A DNA stretch of 12,674 nucleotides, taken from NCBI GenBank assembly GCA_900553215.1, contig USCJ01000024.1:1-12674 (forward strand), in the 5' to 3' direction. Origin of the DNA: an uncultured Collinsella sp. (GTDB lineage Bacteria > Actinomycetota > Coriobacteriia > Coriobacteriales > Coriobacteriaceae). Every line of letters begins with the position of its first letter. Position 1 is the first letter of the stretch. Made by a program: the position numbers and the translations under genes. The notes below the pieces were generated by a model that saw only the letters and a list, made by a program, of their open reading frames with translations, was not told where the DNA came from and did no database searches. Positions 1-5,957 of this stretch are shown one piece after another.

Positions 1-17
1 CGGGAGGGAAAGCGAGG

Positions 18-845
18 CTACTCGCCGAGCTTGGGATGCAGCAGCGACGGCGCAGCACCGAGCAGCATCTTGGTGTAGGGGTCCTGAGGGTGCTGGAAGA
101 CTTGCTTGGCCTCGCCCTGCTCGACGATCTTGCCGCCATTCATAACGATGATGTCGTCAGAGATATAGCGGACCGTCTGGATGTCATGGCTGATGAACAC
201 CATGGCCAGGCCGAGCTCCTTCTTAAGGTCGGTCAGCAGGTTCAGAATCTGCGCGCGGACCGAAACGTCCAGAGCCGAGGTGGGCTCGTCGGCGATGATG
301 GCATCGGGGTTCAACGACAGGGCACGGGCAATTGCGACGCGCTGGCGCTGGCCGCCCGAAAGCTGGCCGGGAAGAACCTCGGCGGCGGAGCTGGGCAGAC
401 CGGTGAGCTCCAGGAGCTCCTTGACGCGCTTCTCCTGCTCGGCCTCGGTACCCAGGTTGTGGACGCGCATGGGGTCGAGCAGCTGCTCGCGAACGACCAT
501 GCGGGGATTGAGCGCCGTAGCCGGATTCTGGAACACGACCGAGATGACACGGCCCATGTGGCGACGGTCCTCGGCGGTACGCTTGGTTACGTCCTTGCCC
601 TTAAAGTAGACCTTGCCGCTCGTGGGGGCCTGCAGGCCGCACATGACGTTGGCGGTGGTGGACTTACCGCAACCGGACTCGCCGACGATGCCGATCGTCT
701 GACCGGGCATGAGCCTAATCGTTACACCCTGGACGGCGTGAACCAGGTTGGGGTGCAGAATCGAGCCGGTACGGGTCCTAAAGGTGACGTGGACGTCATC
801 AAGGAAGATGATCGGCTCCTTCTCGGCATTCTGCGCAGCGCTCAT
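18..845 (-). CDS. oppF: Oligopeptide ABC transporter ATP-binding protein OppF
   Basis: This is the second nucleotide-binding subunit of an Opp/Dpp-type peptide importer. It would sit on the cytoplasmic face and hydrolyse ATP together with the OppD half of the upstream fusion. The 275-residue product shows a complete ABC cassette: Walker A GESGCGKST at residues 55-63, Q-loop Gln106, signature LSGGQ at 162-166, Walker B IIADEP at 183-188 and switch His220. The ATG directly follows the TAG of the OppC-OppD gene with no gap. A near-perfect Shine-Dalgarno (GGAGGTGAT, plus positions 850-858) lies inside the end of that upstream gene, so translation is probably coupled. The protein ends about 15 residues after the conserved DPYT segment and lacks the C-terminal extension of many OppF/DppF proteins (about 310-330 residues). 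The family and the last-gene position in the operon are clear; the exact peptide substrate is not. Confidence 0.93.
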   Translation of the reverse strand: MSAAQNAEKEPIIFLDDVHVTFRTRTGSILHPNLVHAVQGVTIRLMPGQTIGIVGESGCGKSTTANVMCGLQAPTSGKVYFKGKDVTKRTAEDRRHMGRVISVVFQNPATALNPRMVVREQLLDPMRVHNLGTEAEQEKRVKELLELTGLPSSAAEVLPGQLSGGQRQRVAIARALSLNPDAIIADEPTSALDVSVRAQILNLLTDLKKELGLAMVFISHDIQTVRYISDDIIVMNGGKIVEQGEAKQVFQHPQDPYTKMLLGAAPSLLHPKLGE

Positions 846-2861
846 CTACATCACCTCCGCGTGAGGGGTCAAACCATTTGCCTTGAGCACCTCGTCGGGG
901 AGCTCGGAATAGAAATGCTCGGTGCCGGGCACGCGCTTGAAGACCGGACGGGTGTCCAGGCCAATACGCGGATGGCTCGAGCGGGGCGCGAAGCGATCGC
1001 CCTTGGGGAAATCGCGCGGGCTCGGAACGGCGCCGGGCACCTGGTGCAGGCGGCCCGAACCGCTCTCGATGGACAGGACGGAACCCAGAAGACCGCGGGT
1101 GTACTCGTGGATCGGGTTGGTGAGCAGCTCCTTGGTGGGCGCCTGCTCGATAACCTGACCGGCGTACATCACCGTGATGTTATGGGCGACCTCGGCGACC
1201 AGCGCCAGGTCATGCGAGACGAAGATCATGGCAAAGCCGAGCTTGGCCTGAAGATCGTTGAGCAGCTTGATGACCTGCTTCTGGACGGTAACGTCCAGGG
1301 CGGTCGTGGGCTCGTCGCAGATGACCAGCTTGGGGTCGCGGGTAAGGGCCATAGCAATCAGAACGCGCTGACGCTGACCACCGGAAAGCTCGTGTGGATA
1401 GCTCTCGAGCGTACGCTTGGGGTCGAGGCCCACGAGCTCCAGGAGCTCCTCGGCGCTACGGGTGCCGCCACGCTTGGTGAGCTGCTTCATCTGGGCAGAG
1501 ATGAGCATGGAGGGATTGAGCGAGGACAGGGCGTCCTGATAGACCATAGCGATATCGGTACCGCGCAGGCCGAACCACTCCTTCTTACTCATCTTGAGCA
1601 GGTCGCGGCCCTCCCAGAGGACCTCGCCGGAAAGGTGCTCATCGTCGTCGGTCAGGCCCATGATGGCCAGCGTGGTGATGGACTTACCGCAACCGGACTC
1701 GCCCACCAGGCCCATGGTCTGACCAGGACGGACGTCAAAGTTGACATGGTCGACGACGTTGATATCACCGTGATGCTCAAACTGAATGCAGAAGTCACGG
1801 ACCGAGAGAATCGGTTCGACAGACTCGTCGGGCACATGGCGATCGTCACGCTTGAGCTCGACATCGCGCAGGGCGCCAAGGCGAGCGGAGAGGGACTGGG
1901 CCTGCTCCTTGTAGGCGCGAACGGGGTCGGAGACCAGCAGGTCGGCCTCGCGGCGCTTGGAGGAATCGGTCGGATCCAGGGCGGCGGAGGGAGCAGCGGC
2001 CATGGCGTCGGTAATGCCCTCGGAGAGGATGTTGAGCGCCAGGCAGGTGATCATGATGGCCAGGCCCGGGAACAGCGCCTGCCACCAACGGCCGGCGAGC
2101 ACGCCGCCGCGGGCGTCGGCGAGGATGTTGCCCCAGGTAGCGGTGGGCTCCTGGATACCAGCGCCGATGAAGGTCAGCGAAGCCTCGAAGATGATGGCGT
2201 CGGCGACTAGGGTAACGGTGAAGACCATGATCGGGGCGATGCAGTTACGCAGAACATGCTTGATTAAAATCCACGGAGCCTTGGCGCCGGAAACGATGAC
2301 CGCGCGGACATAGTCCTCGCCGTACTCGGACACGATGTTGGCGCGCACGATACGGGCAATCTGCGGAGTGTACATAAAGCCGATGGCGAAGATGATCGAC
2401 GGCACGGAGTTGCCCAGGATGGAGACGAAGACGGCCGCGAGGGCGATGCCCGGGATGGACATGATGATGTCCAAGATACGCATGATCGTCTCGGAGACGG
2501 CCTTGCGCGAAACCGCTGCAAGGGCGCCCACGACCGAGCCGCAGACCAGAGCCATGGCAGTGGCGCCAAAGCCGATAATCAGCGAGTAACGACCACCGTA
2601 GAGCATACGCGACAGAATATCGCGACCCTTATCGTCGGTACCGAAGATAAATCCGTTGCCGGGAGCCTGGCGAGCCGTAAAGATCTCGACCGGGCTATAG
2701 GGGGCAAGAAGGGGCGCCAGAATCGCAGTCAGGGCGACCAGCACCAGCACGACGGCGGCAATCTTAGAAGACAGCGTCATCTTCTTCCAGCCACCGAGCT
2801 TGAGCCCCTTGGAGGCAGCCTTCTCGAGCTGCTCGGTTTGCTTCTCTCGAATCTTTACCAT
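846..2861 (-). CDS. oppC-oppD: Fused oligopeptide ABC transporter permease-ATPase (OppC-OppD)
   Basis: One 671-residue reading frame carries both the OppC membrane permease and the OppD ATPase, which are usually separate genes. Residues 1-283 are the permease: a first membrane helix at about 32-54, further helices at about 93-118, 133-162, 205-235 and 262-282, and the coupling (EAA) loop at about 179-211. A hydrophilic linker of about 65 residues (284-350) follows. Residues 351-600 are the ABC cassette: Walker A GESGCGKS at 387-394, Q-loop Gln442, signature LSGGQ at 492-496, Walker B VICDEP at 513-518 and switch His550. The C-terminal tail (601-671) has GDRFAPRS at 621-628, where Fe-S-type OppD/DppD proteins have a GCxFxxRC motif, so the two cysteines there are absent. 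The ATG lies 3 nt after oppB's stop and is preceded by a modest AGGA. The frame is open throughout, so a sequencing join is unlikely. Such fusions are known in Actinobacteria; the substrate is inferred as oligopeptides. Confidence 0.93.
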   Translation of the reverse strand: MVKIREKQTEQLEKAASKGLKLGGWKKMTLSSKIAAVVLVLVALTAILAPLLAPYSPVEIFTARQAPGNGFIFGTDDKGRDILSRMLYGGRYSLIIGFGATAMALVCGSVVGALAAVSRKAVSETIMRILDIIMSIPGIALAAVFVSILGNSVPSIIFAIGFMYTPQIARIVRANIVSEYGEDYVRAVIVSGAKAPWILIKHVLRNCIAPIMVFTVTLVADAIIFEASLTFIGAGIQEPTATWGNILADARGGVLAGRWWQALFPGLAIMITCLALNILSEGITDAMAAAPSAALDPTDSSKRREADLLVSDPVRAYKEQAQSLSARLGALRDVELKRDDRHVPDESVEPILSVRDFCIQFEHHGDINVVDHVNFDVRPGQTMGLVGESGCGKSITTLAIMGLTDDDEHLSGEVLWEGRDLLKMSKKEWFGLRGTDIAMVYQDALSSLNPSMLISAQMKQLTKRGGTRSAEELLELVGLDPKRTLESYPHELSGGQRQRVLIAMALTRDPKLVICDEPTTALDVTVQKQVIKLLNDLQAKLGFAMIFVSHDLALVAEVAHNITVMYAGQVIEQAPTKELLTNPIHEYTRGLLGSVLSIESGSGRLHQVPGAVPSPRDFPKGDRFAPRSSHPRIGLDTRPVFKRVPGTEHFYSELPDEVLKANGLTPHAEVM
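850..858 (-). promoter_or_regulatory. Strong Shine-Dalgarno of oppF inside the OppC-OppD gene
   Basis: The minus strand reads GGAGGTGAT, almost fully complementary to the 16S rRNA tail, four bases before the oppF ATG. It overlaps the last codons of the upstream gene (Ala-Glu-Val-Met-stop). It settles the oppF start and suggests that oppF is made efficiently by coupling and re-initiation. Confidence 0.75.
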
Positions 2862-2864
2862 AAT

Positions 2865-3821
2865 CTACACCGTCCTGATGCGCGGGTTGATGAGCAGGTA
2901 GAGCATGTCAACCACGATGTTGATGATGATGAAGGCAAGAGCAACGACGATAACGACGCCCTGAACCAGGTTCGCCTCGTTGCCCTGAACGCCCTGCAGA
3001 ATCGCGGTGCCCATGCCGGGGAGGTTGAAGATAACCTCGATGACGACGGCGCCGCCCATGAGGTAACCGATCTTAAGACCGAGGGTGGTGACCGGGGTGA
3101 TCAGCGCATTGCGAAGAACGTTGATACCGACGACGACCTTCTCGGGAACGCCGGCACCGCGAGCCATACGGACATAGTCCTTGTCGAGCTCCTCGACCAT
3201 GGCGGTACGCACGATACGAGTCATCTGGCCCGTCAGCGGAAATGCCAAGGCGATGGCGGGCATAATCATGCGGCCCAGATAACCAGCCGGATTCGTGGTG
3301 AAGTGAGGCAGAGCACCCGATGCCGGGAGCACCTTAAGGTAGGAAGAGAACAGCAGGATCAACAGAACGGCAAGCCAGAACGACGGGGTTGCCAAGCCGG
3401 CGATGGAAAAGACGCGGATCACTTGGTCCGGCCATTTGTCGCGATACAGTGCCGCGATGACGCCGAGCAAAAACGAAACGACCGCACCGATGGCAAGGCC
3501 GATGAAGGTCAGCTGCATCGTGACGGGCAGGGCCGTGGAGATGCGCTTGGCAACGGAGTTGCGAGCAGCACCATAGGTGCCCATGTCGCCATGGATCAAA
3601 TCGCCCATATAGCGCACGTAGCGCACGGGCCAGGGGTCGTCCAGACCATACTTCTCATGGTACTCGGCAACCGCCTCGGGCGAGGCACCGTCACCCAACG
3701 CCGTGTAGGCGGGGTCGGTCTTGGAGAACGACATAAGGAAGAACACCAGGACGGTGACGCCCAATGCCATGATCGGCAGCGCCACAAGACGCCTTCCAAT
3801 CAAACGTAGCAAGTTGTTCAC
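2865..3821 (-). CDS. oppB: Oligopeptide ABC transporter permease OppB
   Basis: This is the first membrane subunit of the peptide importer and should form the translocation pore with the OppC half of the next gene. I place the start at a GTG (3821) rather than farther upstream, because AAGGGGAG lies five bases before it (plus positions 3827-3834) and the product then begins MNNLLRLIGRRL, a normal OppB N terminus. That gives 318 residues, typical for the family. Predicted membrane helices are at about 10-31, 100-125, 138-160, 185-200, 243-268 and 286-311. The large external segment between helices 1 and 2 is usual for OppB. The EAA coupling loop is at about 210-240 (DYVRMARGAG). It follows oppA after a 157-bp structured spacer and precedes the OppC-OppD fusion by 3 nt. 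The family is certain; a start farther upstream cannot be fully excluded. Confidence 0.92.
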   Translation of the reverse strand: MNNLLRLIGRRLVALPIMALGVTVLVFFLMSFSKTDPAYTALGDGASPEAVAEYHEKYGLDDPWPVRYVRYMGDLIHGDMGTYGAARNSVAKRISTALPVTMQLTFIGLAIGAVVSFLLGVIAALYRDKWPDQVIRVFSIAGLATPSFWLAVLLILLFSSYLKVLPASGALPHFTTNPAGYLGRMIMPAIALAFPLTGQMTRIVRTAMVEELDKDYVRMARGAGVPEKVVVGINVLRNALITPVTTLGLKIGYLMGGAVVIEVIFNLPGMGTAILQGVQGNEANLVQGVVIVVALAFIIINIVVDMLYLLINPRIRTV

Positions 3822-3861
3822 GTTCTCTCCCCTTTCTTTTGTCGGTAGGACCAACTGGTAT

Positions 3862-3879
3862 ATGAGTACGGATACTCAT
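3862..3879 (-). repeat. Short perfect hairpin upstream of oppB
   Basis: ATGAGTA (3862-3868) and TACTCAT (3873-3879) form a perfect 7-bp inverted repeat around a 4-nt loop. It lies about 40 bases before the oppB start, directly after the larger hairpin in the direction of transcription. It could be part of an RNA stability or attenuation element, or a protein-binding site. No T-tract follows it. Confidence 0.55.
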
Positions 3880-3882
3880 TAC

Positions 3883-3916
3883 AAGACCCGAGCGACATCG
3901 AGGTCGCCCGGGTCTT
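3883..3916 (-). promoter_or_regulatory. Large oppA-oppB intercistronic hairpin (stability element or partial terminator)
   Basis: AAGACCCG plus GCGAC (3883-3890, 3892-3896) pair with GTCGC plus CGGGTCTT (3903-3907, 3909-3916). This makes a 13-bp GC-rich stem with one A/C mismatch and a 6-nt loop. On the transcribed (minus) strand the stem is followed by TTGTAATG, a poor U-tract, so a full rho-independent terminator is doubtful. In the plus direction the tract TTTGTTT follows, but no plus-strand gene ends here. Hairpins between a binding-protein gene and its permease genes commonly raise the ratio of receptor to transporter by stabilising the upstream message or by partial termination; that role is inferred here. 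Confidence 0.65.
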
Positions 3917-3935
3917 TGTTTCAACTATGAGGATA

Positions 3936-3950
3936 CGGTCCCAACGACCG
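3936..3950 (-). repeat. Small hairpin in the oppA 3' spacer
   Basis: CGGTC (3936-3940) and GACCG (3946-3950) are perfect inverted arms around a 5-nt loop. Alone this could occur by chance. It is listed because it is one of four successive inverted repeats in the short oppA-oppB spacer. Confidence 0.35.
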
Positions 3951-3963
3951 ACATTCTGCATAC

Positions 3964-3979
3964 AGACTCAAGCGAGTCT
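3964..3979 (-). repeat. Hairpin abutting the oppA stop codon
   Basis: AGACTC (3964-3969) and GAGTCT (3974-3979) form a perfect 6-bp stem with a 4-nt loop. The stem begins at the last base of the oppA TAA stop, so it would fold immediately behind a terminating ribosome. It could protect the oppA 3' end from exonucleases. Confidence 0.45.
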
Positions 3980-5592
3980 TACGCCTTGACGGTCGCAACG
4001 CCCCTGAAGGACATGCTCGTCGTGCCGATGCCCTTGAAGCCATCGAGGGCCTCGCCGTTGGGCGCAGTGGACGGATCGTCCCAGGAAGCGGAGACGGTCT
4101 TGACGTGGACAACGGGGTACAGAACGGCGTTGTCGGCAATGATGTCGAAGCACTCGTTCCACTTCTTCTGCTGCTCGTCGCCCTCGGCGGCAAGAGCCTC
4201 GTCCATGAGACTGTGGAGCTTCTGCCACTCAGCGGACTCCTTCCACGGGCAACGGGTCTGCATCCAGACGTTGTCGCCGTACCACCAGTTGAGCAGCAGG
4301 TCGGGGTCGGCGCCGAAGCAGGAAGGATCGCCAGGGGCAAGGAGGATATCGTAGGCCTCGCCGCCGTCGATGGCAGCGTAGGTGGCCGGCGAGGTATCGG
4401 TCTGGATGGTCACATCGAAGCCGAGAGCGTCGAGGTCGTTCTTGACCTGGGCGGCCATGCCCTTAATCTGCTCGTTGTCGGTGGTGCGCAGGGTGATGGC
4501 ACCCGGGGTGATGCCAGACTCCTCGATGAGCTTCTTAGCCTTCTTGGCGTCGGTCTTGTACACCATGGAAGCCTCATGATAGTTGGTGAAGCTCTTGGGC
4601 AGGTAGCAGCTGGCAGCGGTGGCAAGGCCGGCGAAGGTGTTGCTGACCATCTTCTCGGTGTCGAGCGCATACATGACAGCCTGACGGACCTTGACGTTGT
4701 TCCAAGGCTCCTTGGCGACGTTGAACATGATGAAGCGGGTGCCGAAACCCTGAACGTTATCGATCTTGCAGCCGGCGCTCTCGAGCTGGTCGACGGCGTC
4801 AGCGGTAACGAGCTCCATAACGAGCGTGGAGCCCTCCTGCTGAGCGGTAACGCGAGCGGTGGGGTCGGTCAGGATGCTGTACTGGATCTTCTTATCCTCA
4901 GCAGCATACTCACCGTTGTACTCGGGGTTGGGAACCAGGGTGATCTCGGTATCGGAGATAGAGTCGTACATCCAGGGGCCGGAGCCGATCGGCTGCTTGG
5001 CGCGATCCTCCTCGGTCTGGGTGGCCGGGGTAACGCGTACGATGGCCAGACGATCCTTGAGCAGGGAGAAGTTGGGGACCTTGGTCTTGACCGTCACGGT
5101 GCTGGCGTCCTTGGCCTCGATGGACTCGAAGGGCTGGAAGAACGGAGCATAGGTAGCGGAAGCGGCGCAAGCGGTGTAGGAGGCAACGACATCGTCAGCG
5201 GTGACCTCGGTGCCATCGGAGAACTTGGCGCCCTTGCGGATGGTGACCTCGAAAGTGGTGTCGTCCACAGACTTGGGATCGTCGGTGGCGAGCTCGTTGA
5301 AGGTGCTGTAGTCGTGGTAATCGATGCCGTAGAGGCCCTCGACGACGTGCCAGTTAGCACCCAGGCCCACAGCGGAGCCGGTGCTGGCGGGATCGAAGCT
5401 GGACGGAGCGTAAGCGGAACCAGCGGTGATCACGCCGCCGCCACGGTTGGCGGAATCGGTGGAACCGGAAGCGGAACCCTCGTCGCTAGAGCTGCCACCG
5501 CAGCCGGTGAGACCAAGCCCTGCGACAGCAGCGACGCTGCCGGTGAGGCCGAGGAACGAACGCCTGGACATACCCTTGTTGATGATGGCCAT
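3979..5592 (-). CDS. oppA: Oligopeptide-binding lipoprotein OppA (SBP family 5, Tat-type signal)
   Basis: This is the extracytoplasmic receptor of the peptide importer. It captures oligopeptides at the outer face of the membrane and delivers them to OppB/OppC. I choose the ATG at 5592 because AGGAGA lies four bases before it (plus positions 5597-5602); a TTG farther upstream has no such site. The 537-residue product begins with a twin-arginine-like motif SRRSFLG at residues 9-15, a hydrophobic segment, and a lipobox LTGC with Cys31 as the expected lipid-modified residue. A Ser/Gly-rich tether follows to about residue 50. The rest matches the family-5 binding proteins: an FDPAS segment early, the EGLYG segment, and the KFSDGTEVTADDVV block, a hallmark of this family. 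It is first in the operon, followed by a hairpin-rich spacer and then the permease genes. The exact ligand is unknown; a dipeptide or other small peptide is equally possible from sequence. Confidence 0.93.
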   Translation of the reverse strand: MAIINKGMSRRSFLGLTGSVAAVAGLGLTGCGGSSSDEGSASGSTDSANRGGGVITAGSAYAPSSFDPASTGSAVGLGANWHVVEGLYGIDYHDYSTFNELATDDPKSVDDTTFEVTIRKGAKFSDGTEVTADDVVASYTACAASATYAPFFQPFESIEAKDASTVTVKTKVPNFSLLKDRLAIVRVTPATQTEEDRAKQPIGSGPWMYDSISDTEITLVPNPEYNGEYAAEDKKIQYSILTDPTARVTAQQEGSTLVMELVTADAVDQLESAGCKIDNVQGFGTRFIMFNVAKEPWNNVKVRQAVMYALDTEKMVSNTFAGLATAASCYLPKSFTNYHEASMVYKTDAKKAKKLIEESGITPGAITLRTTDNEQIKGMAAQVKNDLDALGFDVTIQTDTSPATYAAIDGGEAYDILLAPGDPSCFGADPDLLLNWWYGDNVWMQTRCPWKESAEWQKLHSLMDEALAAEGDEQQKKWNECFDIIADNAVLYPVVHVKTVSASWDDPSTAPNGEALDGFKGIGTTSMSFRGVATVKA

Positions 5593-5728
5593 GTCTTCTC
5601 CTATCAATAGAGAATCTTACCCGGGAGCACCTAGACGCGCCCCCGCGCAACTTGCGGACGATATATACCTTACCTACCGACGAGCCCAACTGAGGTGCCG
5701 CGCTCGGCGACCGATACATACATACGCT

Positions 5729-5751
5729 TGAACGGTATTTACTACCGTTCA
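5729..5751. promoter_or_regulatory. 23-bp palindrome, candidate operator for oppA
   Basis: TGAACGGTA (5729-5737) and TACCGTTCA (5743-5751) are perfect 9-bp inverted arms around a 5-bp centre. The size and symmetry suit a dimeric repressor site rather than an RNA element. It overlaps the -10 box of a possible oppA promoter on the minus strand, so a bound protein would block that promoter. The regulator is not in the window. Confidence 0.6.
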
Positions 5752-5767
5752 CCGAATTCATTGACAA
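5739..5767 (-). promoter_or_regulatory. Possible sigma-A promoter for oppA
   Basis: The minus strand has TTGTCA (plus 5762-5767), five of six matches to the -35 consensus, then 17 bases, then TAGTAA (plus 5739-5744), a weak -10. It would give a leader of roughly 140 nt before oppA. The overlap with the 23-bp palindrome makes it the most appealing of the candidates, but the -10 is poor. Confidence 0.35.
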
Positions 5768-5824
5768 ACGATTCGCCAGACAGTATGTATCGACGAGGTG
5801 AGATATCAGTCTTCGTCAACCCGC

Positions 5825-5857
5825 AGAATAGCAGGGTTGTTCACCATGGCTAGTCAA
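5825..5857 (-). promoter_or_regulatory. Alternative possible oppA promoter
   Basis: The minus strand has TTGACT (plus 5852-5857), a good -35. Downstream is TGCTATTCT (plus 5825-5833), which reads as an extended -10 (TGC-TATTCT) at a long spacing of 21, or as TGCTAT at spacing 18. Neither spacing is ideal. If used, the leader would be over 220 nt and would include the palindrome and both flanking repeat arms. Confidence 0.3.
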
Positions 5858-5901
5858 ACGTTTTAGCGTTAATAAAACCCGAAATCGGCTGGTAATCGCC
5901 G

Positions 5902-5940
5902 TGAAATACATGATTGAAAATCACGCAATCATGTATATCA
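5902..5940 (-). repeat. Long low-GC hairpin just downstream of uvrC
   Basis: ATACATGATTG (5906-5916) and CAATCATGTAT (5926-5936) form a perfect 11-bp inverted repeat with a 9-nt loop. Beyond one A/A mismatch, TGA (5902-5904) pairs with TCA (5938-5940), giving 14 pairs in total. It begins 17 bases after the uvrC stop. The stem is A/T-rich and no U-tract follows on the minus strand, so it is not a standard terminator. It may be a 3'-end protecting hairpin or an operator. Confidence 0.6.
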
Positions 5941-5957
5941 GTGGTTTAGAGGCGTGT

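Larger units (their letters stand above)
5712..5792. repeat. Distant 10-bp inverted repeat flanking the oppA palindrome
   Basis: CGATACATAC (5712-5721) and its exact reverse complement GTATGTATCG (5783-5792) lie on either side of the 23-bp palindrome, with about 61 bp between them. Inverted sites at this distance could bind the same protein and allow looping, or pair in the leader RNA to enclose the palindrome. Chance cannot be excluded. Confidence 0.4.
5593..5957. other. 365-bp uvrC-oppA intergenic region, AT-richer and repeat-rich
   Basis: No gene is supportable here. The spacer is clearly richer in A/T than its neighbours and holds at least four inverted repeats, listed separately where strong. 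Lesser elements are GTTTTA/TAAAAC at 5860-5865 and 5873-5878, and a minus-strand TATATA box at 5662-5667 with a weak TTGGGC 16 bases upstream (5684-5689), a third possible oppA promoter. I see no T-box, riboswitch core or tRNA. The region must hold the oppA promoter and any end signal for uvrC. Confidence 0.7.

Noticed and set aside
661..1703. A shared stretch of about 23 identical bases at 661 and 1681
   Set aside because: Both encode the Walker A loop (GESGCGKS) of the two related ATPases. This is family conservation and not a mobile or recombination repeat.
1812..2012. The OppC-OppD join as an assembly or sequencing frameshift
   Set aside because: The frame is continuous through a plausible hydrophilic linker with normal codon use, and both domains are complete on either side.
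3883..3916. A bidirectional or plus-strand rho-independent terminator
   Set aside because: A T-rich tract follows only in the plus direction, and no plus-strand gene ends here. On the transcribed strand the U-tract is poor, so it is listed as an intercistronic hairpin.
5593..5957. A T-box, riboswitch or tRNA in the long oppA leader
   Set aside because: I found no T-box core, no tRNA cloverleaf, and no recognisable riboswitch core. Only inverted repeats are visible.
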